From Stutzerimonas stutzeri (GTDB lineage: Bacteria; Pseudomonadota; Gammaproteobacteria; Enterobacterales; Pasteurellaceae): DNA of 64,000 nucleotides. Positions 46,115 through 55,072 of this stretch are shown here, in pieces; positions within the stretch are counted from its first letter, which is position 1, and each line of letters starts with the position of its first letter. A model generated the notes under the pieces. That model did not search any database and had not been told where the DNA came from. It saw nothing but the letters and a program-made list of their open reading frames with translations. The stretch is taken from contig CABDVE010000001.1 of NCBI GenBank assembly GCA_901420285.1, positions 1,550,001 through 1,614,000 of the forward strand, given 5' to 3'. A program made the translations under genes and the position numbers.

Positions 46115-46152
46115 AAAACCGCCCTTCTGTTTCCAAAAGTGCGGTTTGTTTT
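46115..46152 (-). terminator. Terminator of the CorB-like gene, containing a USS
   Basis: AAAACCGC (46115-46122) and GCGGTTT (46141-46147; part of AAGTGCGGT) form a stem; T runs flank both sides. Confidence 0.6.
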
Positions 46153-46164
46153 TTTAAACGTTTT

Positions 46165-47460
46165 TTAAGCCGGCAGTTTTACCACTTTTGCCTGCTTAAT
46201 CATATTATCCGCCACTTCTAAAATAGTAATTTGCAAGCCATCGATTTCGCATACAGTGCCTTCATCCGGAATTTCTTCCAAATGCTCAAGGATTAAACCG
46301 TTGAAAGTGCGCGCATCTTCGGTGTCGAGTTCCCAACCAAACATTTTGTTCAGATCGCGAAGATTGGCGGAACCTTCGATTATCATCGATCCGTCTGATT
46401 GTTGCGTCACTTCTTCATCGATAGTCGGTGCGGTTGAGGTGGTGAAATCGCCGACGATTTCTTCCAAAATATCTTCCAATGTGACCAAACCTTTAATATC
46501 ACCGTATTCGTCCACCACCAAGCCAAAGCGCTCTTTATTGGTGCGGAAATTCGCCAATTGCGTTTTTAACGGCGTACCTTCCGGAATGAAATACACTTCA
46601 TCTGCCGCACGAATTAAGGTTTCTTTGGTAAATTCATTTTTCTCAAGCAACAAACGAAATGCCTCGCGCACACGTAAAATACCGAGCACCTGTTCGTCAA
46701 GACTGCCTTTATACAGCACGACACGGTTATGCGCGGCGTGGTTAAGTTGGCGCATAATCGCCTTCCAGTCGTCATCAATATCAATACCGCCGATCTCGTT
46801 GCGCGGTACCATAATATCGTCCACAGTGACGGTTTCCATATCCAAAATCGACAGCAACATTTGCGGATGCTGCTCATCCGGCGTGGCTTCTCCCGCTTCG
46901 GTTACGATACTGCGCAACTCTTCGCGGCTAATCACTTCTTTCTGTAAATCCGGTTTTAAGCCGATGATTTTCATCAAACTTTTGGTAAAGATATTCATAA
47001 ACCAAACGACGGGATAAAAAATCTTCAGCAATACCGTCAAAATATGACTGGAAAAAAGCCCCACTTTCTCCGGATACATGGCAGCGACGGTTTTCGGGAA
47101 AATTTCAGAAAAAACCAACATCACGAAGGTCAGCAAACCTGTTGCAATCGCGACACCCGCATCACCGTATAAACGCATACCGATTATGGTCGCAATGGCC
47201 GAAGCGCTGATATTCACTAAATTATTAAAGATAAGGATAAAACTTAATAAGGTATCGGGTCTTTCAAGCAATTTTTCGGCTTTTTGTGCGCCTTTATTGC
47301 CTTGTTCCGACAGAAAGCGTAAGCGATATTTATTAACGGAGAGCAAACCGGTTTCGGAACCGGAAAAATACGCGGATAAGACTAAACAAATAACAAGCGT
47401 GATAAATAAGCTACTAAGGGGGATACTGTCCAAGGGAAAATCCTTTTGTGAGTTAATCAT
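46165..47460 (-). CDS. CorB/YfjD-type CNNM membrane protein with CBS domains
   Basis: A 431-residue HlyC/CorC (CNNM) family protein. The DUF21/CNNM membrane domain (about residues 10-190) has three or four helices (FITLVICLVLSAYFSGSETGLLSVN). Two CBS domains follow (MVPRNEIGGIDIDDDWKAI; GLVVDEYGDIKGLVTLEDILEEIVGDF), then the C-terminal CorC_HlyC domain (SMIIEGSANLRDLNKMFG). Relatives are linked to magnesium or cobalt efflux. A TTG at 47433 with AAGGA upstream would give LDSIPLSSLF and may be the true start. The neighbouring CcsA-like gene and divergent ffh match the E. coli and H. influenzae neighbourhood. Confidence 0.88.
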   Translation of the reverse strand: MINSQKDFPLDSIPLSSLFITLVICLVLSAYFSGSETGLLSVNKYRLRFLSEQGNKGAQKAEKLLERPDTLLSFILIFNNLVNISASAIATIIGMRLYGDAGVAIATGLLTFVMLVFSEIFPKTVAAMYPEKVGLFSSHILTVLLKIFYPVVWFMNIFTKSLMKIIGLKPDLQKEVISREELRSIVTEAGEATPDEQHPQMLLSILDMETVTVDDIMVPRNEIGGIDIDDDWKAIMRQLNHAAHNRVVLYKGSLDEQVLGILRVREAFRLLLEKNEFTKETLIRAADEVYFIPEGTPLKTQLANFRTNKERFGLVVDEYGDIKGLVTLEDILEEIVGDFTTSTAPTIDEEVTQQSDGSMIIEGSANLRDLNKMFGWELDTEDARTFNGLILEHLEEIPDEGTVCEIDGLQITILEVADNMIKQAKVVKLPA

Positions 47461-47522
47461 ACCCGCGGGCTATCATGGTTGCCGACGGAATAATAAAGGC
47501 GAATTTAATTCGCCCCCATTTT

Positions 47523-48305
47523 CTAAATCAATCGACTGCCAAAATACGCAATCGTGAGCAGGATAATACCTGAAACAGCGTAAATAATCATCCTTTTTCC
47601 GCGCCAACCGCGTTTCCAATGGCCGAAAAGCGCAATACCAAATACGATCCAAGCGAAAAATGAAAATAACGCCTTGTGAATATTCTCCGCATTCATCGCA
47701 TGCACAGAATGATAAATTCCGGAAATCAGCGTAAACGTCAGCAATAATTCGCCGACGGCAAATAAACGGGAAAAATGACGTTCCGCCATCATTAAGGAAG
47801 GCATAACCGGTGAAAATGCAGTTTTTTTCGATTTTAACGTACGATCAATCCACGCGATTTGAATGGCATAAAGCATCGCAATAAAGCACACGGCATAAGT
47901 GAAAATCGACAAACCGATATGGAACAACATTGCCGAATCCTGATTCAATAATTGAATCATATGGCTAGGCATAAAGGTTGCCAAGATGAGGTTAAAGATA
48001 GAAAAAGCAAACACGATCGGCAATAAAAACCAAATGGAACTCACCGCCGGCATGGCAAGGGTAACCAATGCGGTGCTGCTGACGCTCATCAACGAACTGA
48101 TTTCCACCAGCGTAAAAGTGTGATCCGACGCAAGCCCCTGCAACGCCGGATAAAGGCTTGCGATATGCAACACAATGGCCAAAAGCGCAGTCAAAAAGAA
48201 CGGCGTTTTGCGCGGGCGACGCACGGTTTTATCCGCCGCGAGTGACGGCGCGATCATCAGCACGCTGATTAAATAGAACAAAATTGAAAAAAAGGCAAAA
48301 CCCAT
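47523..48305 (-). CDS. CcsA/YpjD-like inner-membrane protein
   Basis: A 260-residue protein with about eight membrane helices, of the cytochrome c assembly (CcsA/HemX) superfamily, similar to YpjD. Segments include FAFFSILFYLISVLMIAPSL, FHIGLSIFTYAVCFIAMLYAIQIAWID with a conserved His region, and GIYHSVHAMNAENIHKALFSFFAWIVFG, where two His could bind haem. YpjD's function is not settled; it usually sits next to ffh, as here, transcribed away from it. It contains an exact dispersed 12-mer (48066-48077) encoding S-T-A-L. Confidence 0.82.
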   Translation of the reverse strand: MGFAFFSILFYLISVLMIAPSLAADKTVRRPRKTPFFLTALLAIVLHIASLYPALQGLASDHTFTLVEISSLMSVSSTALVTLAMPAVSSIWFLLPIVFAFSIFNLILATFMPSHMIQLLNQDSAMLFHIGLSIFTYAVCFIAMLYAIQIAWIDRTLKSKKTAFSPVMPSLMMAERHFSRLFAVGELLLTFTLISGIYHSVHAMNAENIHKALFSFFAWIVFGIALFGHWKRGWRGKRMIIYAVSGIILLTIAYFGSRLI

Positions 48306-48458
48306 ATTTATTGTCTCGATGTGATGCTTAATGTTAAGAATGGTTCTTATTCTAGCGTTGTCATTCTCAATTCGCTATAAATTTGTTTGAAATGATGAAA
48401 AACGCCCGAATTTCGGTATAATCACGGCAATTTTTGTCATCAAAAAACAGGATTGAAC

Positions 48459-49844
48459 ATGTTTGAGAATTTATCCGATCGCCTCTCAAAAACACTGCGT
48501 AATATTACGGGCAAAGGCCGCTTAACCGAAGATAATATTAAAGACACCTTACGCGAAGTGCGTATGGCTTTACTAGAAGCCGACGTCGCCTTGCCGGTAG
48601 TGCGCGAATTCATCGCCAAAGTGAAAGACAACGCATTGGGCGAAGAAGTCAATAAAAGTTTAACGCCGGGGCAAGAATTCCTAAAAATCGTTCAGCGCGA
48701 ACTGGAAAATGCCATGGGCGAAACCAATGAAAGCCTGAATTTAGCCACTCAACCGCCCGCCGTAATTTTAATGGCCGGCTTGCAAGGGGCGGGTAAAACC
48801 ACCAGCGTAGGGAAATTAGCGAAATTTCTACGCGAACGTCACAAGAAAAAAGTATTGGTCGTTTCTGCCGACGTATATCGCCCGGCCGCAATCAAACAGC
48901 TGGAAACCCTTGCACAAGGTGTGAATGCAGATTTCTTTCCGTCCGATGTAAAACAAAATCCGGTGGACATTGCCAAAGCAGCCTTGGCGGAAGCCAAGTT
49001 GAAATTCTACGACGTGCTTATCGTGGATACTGCCGGTCGCTTGCATGTTGACCACGAAATGATGGATGAAATCAAGCAGGTTCACACCGCGTTAAATCCT
49101 ATCGAAACCCTGTTCACCGTAGATGCCATGACCGGACAAGACGCGGCAAATACAGCAAAAGCCTTTAATGAAGCGTTGCCGCTGACCGGTGTGATTCTCA
49201 CCAAAGTGGACGGCGACGCGCGCGGCGGTGCGGCATTATCTATTCGTCAAATTACCGGTAAACCGATTAAATTCCTCGGAGTCGGCGAAAAAACCGATGC
49301 TTTGGAGCCATTTCATCCGGATCGTGTAGCGTCACGCATTCTTGGCATGGGCGACGTGCTTTCCTTAATTGAAGATTTGGAACGTTCCGTTGACCGTGAA
49401 AAAGCGGAAAAGATGGCGCAAAAATTCAAAAAAGGCGATCAATTCACTTTAGACGATTTCCGTGATCAACTGGTCGAAATGAAAAAAATGGGCGGTATGA
49501 TGTCCATGTTGGAAAAACTGCCGGGCGCGAAAAACCTGCCGGATCACATAAAAAATCAAATGGATGACAAAATGTTCGTGAAAATGGAAGCCATCATTAA
49601 TTCTATGACGCTTAAAGAACGCGCTAATCCGGACATTATTAAAGGCTCCCGCCGCCGTCGCATTGCGCTCGGCTCCGGCACACAGGTGCAAGACGTGAAC
49701 AAACTGCTCAAACAATTCGACGAAATGCAACGTATGATGAAGAAAATGCGCAAAGGCGGCATGGCGAAAATGATGCGTGGCATGCAAGGCTTAATGGGCG
49801 GCGGGCTCGGATTAAGTGGACTAGGAGGTATGTTCAGACATTAA
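48459..49844 (+). CDS. ffh: Signal recognition particle protein Ffh
   Basis: A 461-residue SRP54 GTPase that delivers ribosomes making membrane proteins to FtsY. The N domain is residues 1-90; G motifs are GLQGAGKTTSVGKLA, VDTAGRLHVD, TKVDGDARGGAAL. The Met-rich M domain, from about 325, binds 4.5S RNA and signal peptides (MKKMGGMMSMLEKLPG, GSRRRRIALGSG). I chose ATG 48459 rather than the TTG two codons earlier. It ends MMRGMQGLMGGG, then a terminator. Confidence 0.98.
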   Translation: MFENLSDRLSKTLRNITGKGRLTEDNIKDTLREVRMALLEADVALPVVREFIAKVKDNALGEEVNKSLTPGQEFLKIVQRELENAMGETNESLNLATQPPAVILMAGLQGAGKTTSVGKLAKFLRERHKKKVLVVSADVYRPAAIKQLETLAQGVNADFFPSDVKQNPVDIAKAALAEAKLKFYDVLIVDTAGRLHVDHEMMDEIKQVHTALNPIETLFTVDAMTGQDAANTAKAFNEALPLTGVILTKVDGDARGGAALSIRQITGKPIKFLGVGEKTDALEPFHPDRVASRILGMGDVLSLIEDLERSVDREKAEKMAQKFKKGDQFTLDDFRDQLVEMKKMGGMMSMLEKLPGAKNLPDHIKNQMDDKMFVKMEAIINSMTLKERANPDIIKGSRRRRIALGSGTQVQDVNKLLKQFDEMQRMMKKMRKGGMAKMMRGMQGLMGGGLGLSGLGGMFRH

Positions 49845-49871
49845 TCCGAAAAAACCGGCAAAAGCGAATTA

Positions 49872-49914
49872 AAAATGCAGTTGAAACTTTTTTGTTTTCA
49901 ACTGCATTTTTTTA
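49872..49914 (+). terminator. Terminator of ffh
   Basis: AAATGCAGTTGAAA (49873-49886) and TTTCAACTGCATTT (49896-49909) make a 14-bp stem followed by T. Confidence 0.92.
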
Positions 49915-50055
49915 CCTTAGAATAATACCATACTAAATCACTAGGATTTTAGTAGTTCACTAAGGCTTAATATCCAACAAAATCTTTCAGGTATTTTGCC
50001 TAAACAATGTATTTTTATAAAAAACAACATTAACACCGTTAATCTAGGAGTGATT

Positions 50056-52302
50056 ATGGGACAGTATAAAAAATTTTGGTATTTACTGGTCGCTGTGTTA
50101 ATAGGAGCATTCTCTATTCTCGGCTACTATGGCTTTGAGGTATATCGAGAAGCACCACCTATTCCACAACAATATGTTTCAGAACAAGGCGAAAAAGTAA
50201 TTACGCACGATGAAATTCTACACGGGCAAACGGCTTGGCAAAGTACAGGCGGTATGCAACTAGGATCAGTTTGGGGACATGGTGCATACCAAGCACCTGA
50301 CTGGACGGCAGATTGGCTACATCGTGAATTAACAAACTGGCTTGATATTGAAGCCCAAAAAGACTACAGCAAGCCTTTCGCCGATTTAAATGAAGAGCAA
50401 CAAACGCTACTAAAAGCACGTTTAACCCGCGAATATCGTGGCAGCCGTGTTGATGAAAATGGCACTGTAGTGCTATCCAACACACGTTTAGCCGCAATTG
50501 AAAAGACAGCAGCTTATTATATTTCTCTATATGGTGATGATCCGGCGACAAAAGTGACGCGTGAACACTTTGCAATGAAAGACAACACCTTACCTAATTT
50601 GCAGGCTCGTCAAGATCTCACTAAATTCTTCTTCTGGACTGCATGGACTGCCTCTGCAGAACGCCCAAACACGCATGCAAGTTATACCAATAACTGGCCT
50701 CATGAGCCGTTAATTAATAACGTGCCGACACCTGAAAATGTAGTTTGGTCAATTGCCAGCGTAGTATTTTTAATTGCCGGTATTGGTTTTGTAGTGTGGA
50801 TTTGGTCATTCAAAAAACGCCAAGATGAGAAAGATCCTGTGCCACCAAGCGCAGATCCACTCACAACACTGCAACTTACACCCTCACAACGCGCACTCGG
50901 CAAATATCTATTTACCGTGTTGGCCTTATTCTTCCTTCAAGTAAATTTAGGTGCGGTAGTCGCGCACTATACAGTGGAAGGACAAGAATTCTATGGTATT
51001 GATATTTCACAATATTTGCCTTATTCCTTAGTACGCACATGGCATATTCAAGCAGCGCTATTCTGGATTGCAATGGCATTTTTGGCCGGTGGGTTATTCT
51101 TAGCGCCGATTATTAATGGCGGCAAAGATCCTAAATATCAAAAACTCGGTGTTGATGTACTTTTCTGGGCATTAGTCGTTTTAGTAATCGGTTCATTCAC
51201 AGGTAGCTACCTTGCGATTGCCCATATCCTGCCGGAAAACTTAAGCTTTATGTTCGGTCACCAAGGCTATGAATTTATTGACTTAGGCCGTTTCTGGCAA
51301 GCGGTAAAATATGCCGGTATTTTATTCTGGTTAGTATTAATGCTACGCGGAACAGTGAATGCATTTAAACAACCGGGTGATAAAAACTTACTTGCCTTAT
51401 TTTTTGCATCTGTTATCGCTATCGGCTTATTCTACGGCCCGGCGTTGTTCTATGGCGAACACACCCATATTTCCATCATGGAATACTGGCGTTGGTGGGT
51501 TGTGCATCTTTGGGTAGAAGGCTTCTTTGAAGTATTCTCGGTTGCTGCGCTTTCATTTATTTTTGTAAGCCTAGGACTTGTATCACGTCGTACTGCAACA
51601 GTTGCGACTATCACTGAAGCAGCATTATTCCTAATAGGCGGTATTCCGGGCACCTTCCACCATTTGTACTTTGCCGGCGTAACCACTCCAATTATTGCTG
51701 TCGGAGCATCATTCTCCGCACTTGAAGTTGTGCCATTGGTCTTACTTGGTCATGAAGCGTGGGAACACTGGGCTATGCAACAAAAAGCACCATGGATGGA
51801 ACGTCTAAAATGGCCACTTTACTGCTTCGTCGCAGTGGCATTTTGGAATATGCTTGGCGCAGGGGTATTTGGTTTCTTAATCAATCCACCAATTTCCCTT
51901 TACTACATACAAGGTTTAAATACTACTGCTGTACACGCCCACGCAGCATTATTTGGAGTATATGGCTTCTTAGCACTCGGTTTTGTGTTCTTAATCGCAC
52001 GCTATTTACGTCCGGATACACCATTTAACGACAAATTAATGAAATGGGGCTTTTGGTTATTAAATGCCGGTTTAGTGCTAATGATCGTTTCAAGCTTGCT
52101 ACCAATCGGTATTATCCAAGGCTATGCCAGCATCTCAGAAGGTTTGTGGTATGCACGTAGTGAAGAATTTATGCAACAACCGCTCTTTGGTACGCTTCGT
52201 TGGATTCGTATCGTAGGCGATGTCATCTTTATCTTCGGTGCGCTAGCATTCTTCTGGCAAATCTTCACAATGATTTTCCTTAAACCGAAAAAACTCGCGT
52301 AA
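50056..52302 (+). CDS. norB: Quinol-dependent nitric oxide reductase (qNOR)
   Basis: A 748-residue single-subunit nitric oxide reductase (NorZ type). It reduces NO to nitrous oxide with electrons from quinol, chiefly for NO detoxification. The N-terminal extension (to about residue 220, HGQTAWQSTGGMQLGSVWGHGAY) is that of qNOR. Fourteen membrane helices follow, with haem and non-haem iron His ligands in RTWHIQAALFWIAMAFLAGG, WWVVHLWVEGFFEVF, GIPGTFHHLYFAG and TTAVHAHAALFGVYGFLALG. The ATG at 50056 has AGGAG 7 bases upstream. No regulator gene stands beside it. A terminator follows. Confidence 0.96.
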   Translation: MGQYKKFWYLLVAVLIGAFSILGYYGFEVYREAPPIPQQYVSEQGEKVITHDEILHGQTAWQSTGGMQLGSVWGHGAYQAPDWTADWLHRELTNWLDIEAQKDYSKPFADLNEEQQTLLKARLTREYRGSRVDENGTVVLSNTRLAAIEKTAAYYISLYGDDPATKVTREHFAMKDNTLPNLQARQDLTKFFFWTAWTASAERPNTHASYTNNWPHEPLINNVPTPENVVWSIASVVFLIAGIGFVVWIWSFKKRQDEKDPVPPSADPLTTLQLTPSQRALGKYLFTVLALFFLQVNLGAVVAHYTVEGQEFYGIDISQYLPYSLVRTWHIQAALFWIAMAFLAGGLFLAPIINGGKDPKYQKLGVDVLFWALVVLVIGSFTGSYLAIAHILPENLSFMFGHQGYEFIDLGRFWQAVKYAGILFWLVLMLRGTVNAFKQPGDKNLLALFFASVIAIGLFYGPALFYGEHTHISIMEYWRWWVVHLWVEGFFEVFSVAALSFIFVSLGLVSRRTATVATITEAALFLIGGIPGTFHHLYFAGVTTPIIAVGASFSALEVVPLVLLGHEAWEHWAMQQKAPWMERLKWPLYCFVAVAFWNMLGAGVFGFLINPPISLYYIQGLNTTAVHAHAALFGVYGFLALGFVFLIARYLRPDTPFNDKLMKWGFWLLNAGLVLMIVSSLLPIGIIQGYASISEGLWYARSEEFMQQPLFGTLRWIRIVGDVIFIFGALAFFWQIFTMIFLKPKKLA

Positions 52303-52329
52303 TGCAATAAAATACCTATCATAAAGACA

Positions 52330-52366
52330 AAAAGTGCGATGAAATTTTCATCGCACTTTTATTTTT
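52330..52366 (+). terminator. Terminator after norB
   Basis: AAAAGTGCGATGAAA (52330-52344) and TTTCATCGCACTTTT (52346-52360), then T. The stem is a one-base variant of the inverted USS. Confidence 0.9.
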
Positions 52367-52479
52367 AAATAGATTTCGCCGAATCTTGATTTTTATCAAA
52401 CTTTCAACCCGTTAGCATATGGGTTTTCTTTTCCTTGAAATTTATACTTCGTGCTTTAATTTTTCTCTCAACCTTTAAC

Positions 52480-52818
52480 ATGAATGACAATCCTTTCAAA
52501 GCCCGTTGGTCGATGCTTGGCAATACCCTCTGTTTAGGCCATTGGGAGATTTCCTACCTTGATTTGCCAATTACCCTGCCGCGCGAGCGTCGCGACCAAG
52601 ATATGGGCACGGAAAACATCTATAACTTCATCGATCCGGAAGACGAGCTGTACCGCGAAGGCTTAGGCGAAGACGATTGGATTGTAGAAAATATCGACTG
52701 GCTTTCCGATCTGTTTAACGAACACAATATTCCGCTGGAAGAACAAACCCTGCGCGCATTTTATCGCGCAGTCAACAAAGAAGATTGGCGCTGCGGCAGT
52801 TGCGGCGGTTGCATTTAA
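52480..52818 (+). CDS. Small acidic protein with C-terminal CGSCGGC motif
   Basis: A 112-residue soluble protein I cannot name. It is strongly acidic (YNFIDPEDELYREGLGEDDW, WLSDLFNEHNIPLEE) and ends in CGSCGGCI, a tight Cys cluster that could bind zinc or a metal cofactor. It has WEISYLDLPITLPRERRDQD in the first half. I chose ATG 52480 (MNDNPFKARW); the frame extends 15 codons upstream through an unlikely hydrophobic stretch. It has its own terminator. Coding use fits the resident genome. Its role is unknown. Confidence 0.7.
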   Translation: MNDNPFKARWSMLGNTLCLGHWEISYLDLPITLPRERRDQDMGTENIYNFIDPEDELYREGLGEDDWIVENIDWLSDLFNEHNIPLEEQTLRAFYRAVNKEDWRCGSCGGCI

Positions 52819-52825
52819 AATTTCG

Positions 52826-52853
52826 GGGCAAATTATTTTGCCCTTTTATTTTA
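52826..52853 (+). terminator. Terminator after the small acidic gene
   Basis: GGGCAAA (52826-52832) and TTTGCCC (52837-52843), loop TTAT, then TTTTATTTT. Confidence 0.85.
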
Positions 52854-52901
52854 ACTGTAGTCTAATAGCGCAACATTTTTCTGATTCTTGTTTTTCTTCC
52901 T

Positions 52902-53831
52902 ATGGACATCGCATTTTTACTTGGCGGCAAAATTATCGAGCTCACGCTTATTGTGTTAATGGGCTACGGTTTGGTAAAAGCCAAACTACTCAAATCTGAA
53001 GACAGCAAACCGCTTTCCATTATCGGCCTTTACATCATCAGCCCCGCCGTTATGATTGAAGCCTTCCAAATTGACTACAAACCGGAAATTCTGCAAGGCT
53101 TAATGCTCTCCCTCGGCATGGCCGTATTTCTACACTTCATCTTAATCATCACCGGCGCATTGCTAAAACGCGTACTAAAACTCGACGCCATCGAACACGC
53201 CACCGCCATTTATTCCAACGGCGGCAATTTAATTATCCCGATTGTCATGTCATTATTCGGTAAAGAATGGGTGATTTACGCCACCTGTTTTATCGTGGTG
53301 CAAACCTTTTTATTTTGGACGCATTTGCGCTTAATCATTGTCGGTAAAGGCAACTTAAGTCTGAAAGTAATGTTGAAAAATATTAATTTATGGTCAATTT
53401 TTATCGGCGTACTGTTATTTGCTTTGCAAATCAAATTACCGAATTTTATTAACGGCACGCTTTCGGCAGTGGGAATTTTTATCGGCCCGAACGCCATGTT
53501 GATTGCCGGCATGCTAATCGCCTCGATCCCATTGCGACAACTCATTTCCTCCAAACGAATCTATCTCGTCACCGCGCTCCGCTTGCTGTTGATTCCGATT
53601 TTTTTGTTGACAGTTGTGAAACTTTGCGGCTTTGCCGGCTGGTTAGAAAACGGCGAAACCATTGCCCTCATCAGTTTCCTCGCCACCACCAGCCCATCCG
53701 CGGCGACCGTCACCCAAATGGCACTGATTTTCGGCAATAACGCACAAAAAGCCAGTGCAATTTACGGCGTCACCACGCTACTTTGCGTATTTACAATGCC
53801 GTTAGTGATTGCCTTGTACCAGTTGTGGTGA
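52902..53831 (+). CDS. AEC-family transporter
   Basis: A 309-residue membrane protein of the auxin efflux carrier (AEC/MdcF) family with ten likely helices. It opens with FLLGGKIIELTLIVLMGYGLVKAKLL, then ISPAVMIEAFQID; the signature of the second half is FIGPNAMLIAGMLIASIPL and LATTSPSAATVTQMALIFGNNAQKASAIYG. Members move small organic acids such as malonate or malate; substrate here is unknown. The end is close to copies of the dispersed motif. Confidence 0.88.
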   Translation: MDIAFLLGGKIIELTLIVLMGYGLVKAKLLKSEDSKPLSIIGLYIISPAVMIEAFQIDYKPEILQGLMLSLGMAVFLHFILIITGALLKRVLKLDAIEHATAIYSNGGNLIIPIVMSLFGKEWVIYATCFIVVQTFLFWTHLRLIIVGKGNLSLKVMLKNINLWSIFIGVLLFALQIKLPNFINGTLSAVGIFIGPNAMLIAGMLIASIPLRQLISSKRIYLVTALRLLLIPIFLLTVVKLCGFAGWLENGETIALISFLATTSPSAATVTQMALIFGNNAQKASAIYGVTTLLCVFTMPLVIALYQLW

Positions 53832-53842
53832 CCTGCCGATTT

Positions 53843-53916
53843 AGCACCGCATTGAAAGCCCGTCTGACGGCACGTTAAATCATCGCCCCACAACAAGCCG
53901 ATTTGGCACCGCATTG
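53843..53916 (-). repeat. Two direct copies of the dispersed motif
   Basis: AGCACCGCATTG (53843-53854, exact, followed by AAAGCCCGTCTGACGG) and GGCACCGCATTG (53905-53916). The loop is the same as in the palindrome at 6861-6913, so this looks like a half or decayed element. Confidence 0.72.
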
Positions 53917-53954
53917 AAAAAGCAAAAACAGCAAAAGCAAAAACAGCAACGAAA

Positions 53955-53976
53955 AAGGCAACCGATTGGTTGCCTT
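53955..53976. terminator. Two-way terminator between convergent AEC and azlD genes
   Basis: AAGGCAACC and GGTTGCCTT form a perfect 9-bp stem with loop GATT, flanked by A and T runs on both sides. Confidence 0.8.
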
Positions 53977-53998
53977 AAAATTTCTATTTTGTAAAAAA

Positions 53999-54328
53999 TT
54001 AAACAAAAACCCTTTGCACTAAAATCATATAGAAAATCGTGCCCGCCGCGATGGACAAGAACATATTTTTTCGCCAAAAGTGTAAAACCAATACCAGCGC
54101 ACCGGCAAGAAAATCGGGCAACCCGTGATAACCGCTCAATATATCCAGATTCTTATAGCAATACACCACCAGCATACCGAACATCGCCGCCGGCAACACT
54201 TTACCAAGATAGCGAATATATTCCGGAATCGGGCGATTCGCCGGAAAGACCCAAAACGGCAACCAACGGGTAAATTGCACCGCAAGGACACAAATTCCGA
54301 TAGTCACAATCTGTTCGGTCAGGGTCAT
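53999..54328 (-). CDS. azlD: AzlD-family branched-chain amino-acid transport subunit
   Basis: A 109-residue membrane protein with four helices, the small subunit of AzlCD-type exporters (branched-chain amino acids; YgaH in E. coli). It has TIGICVLAVQFTRWLPFWVFPANRP and YLGKVLPAAMFGMLVVYCYKN. It overlaps azlC by 4 bases, so the pair is translated together. Confidence 0.88.
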   Translation of the reverse strand: MTLTEQIVTIGICVLAVQFTRWLPFWVFPANRPIPEYIRYLGKVLPAAMFGMLVVYCYKNLDILSGYHGLPDFLAGALVLVLHFWRKNMFLSIAAGTIFYMILVQRVFV

Positions 54329-55071
54329 TTTAACGCCTCCAATTTCGTTGCTAATTTAGGGCGACGCAAAGTCAAAACAAGCCAAATGCCCAGTAAAGTC
54401 GGAATCAAAAAATGTTCTTTGCCGGCCGCCAGTAACGAAATAAAAGCAATAAATAAACCGAGTAACGAACTCTCGTGAGATTGTTCTTTCATCCAATTTT
54501 CCGCAAAAATCACTAAAAAAAGCGCGGTCATCGCAAACTCAACGCCTTTTAAATCTACCGGCAAAATATGACCGAATAGATTGCCCATCGCCGCGCCTAA
54601 CACCCAATAAAGATGCAAATAAAGGCTGACAAAAAACATATACCAACCTTTGTCCAAATGCGCCGGAATTTTCGCCATATAGTTAAGCGAAAAAGATTCG
54701 TCCACCAGCGAACTAATTAAATAGCCGCGTTTTCTGCCCAACCGAGTGCCGTATTTTTCCAACATGGAAATGGCATAAAAAATCTGCCGCCCGCTCACCA
54801 TCAGCGTAATCAACAACACACTTAAAGGTGAAAAAGGCGCCACCAAAGCAGCGGCGGCAATAAATTCCACCGAGCCGGCATAAATTAACAACGCCATTAA
54901 CATCGGATATAAAAAACCGAATCCAAGCGCCTTCATATAAATGCCGTACGCCATACCGAGAAATAAAAATCCGGCGATCATCGGCGCACTGTAAGGAAAC
55001 GCAGCTTTGGCTGCCGCGCGAACGGGATAGCGTTGGGCATATTGTGGAAAAAATTGTGGAGAAAAATCCAT
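54325..55071 (-). CDS. azlC: AzlC-family branched-chain amino-acid transport subunit
   Basis: A 248-residue membrane protein with about six to eight helices, large subunit of an AzlCD exporter (E. coli YgaZ). Landmarks are AFPYSAPMIAGFLFLGMAYGIYMKALG, MALLIYAGSVEFIAAAALVAPF and SLVDESFSLNYMAKIPAHLDKG. In E. coli YgaZH exports valine and possibly methionine. Here it follows metR by one base, which hints at a link with methionine. Confidence 0.9.
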   Translation of the reverse strand: MDFSPQFFPQYAQRYPVRAAAKAAFPYSAPMIAGFLFLGMAYGIYMKALGFGFLYPMLMALLIYAGSVEFIAAAALVAPFSPLSVLLITLMVSGRQIFYAISMLEKYGTRLGRKRGYLISSLVDESFSLNYMAKIPAHLDKGWYMFFVSLYLHLYWVLGAAMGNLFGHILPVDLKGVEFAMTALFLVIFAENWMKEQSHESSLLGLFIAFISLLAAGKEHFLIPTLLGIWLVLTLRRPKLATKLEALK

Positions 55072-55072
55072 A

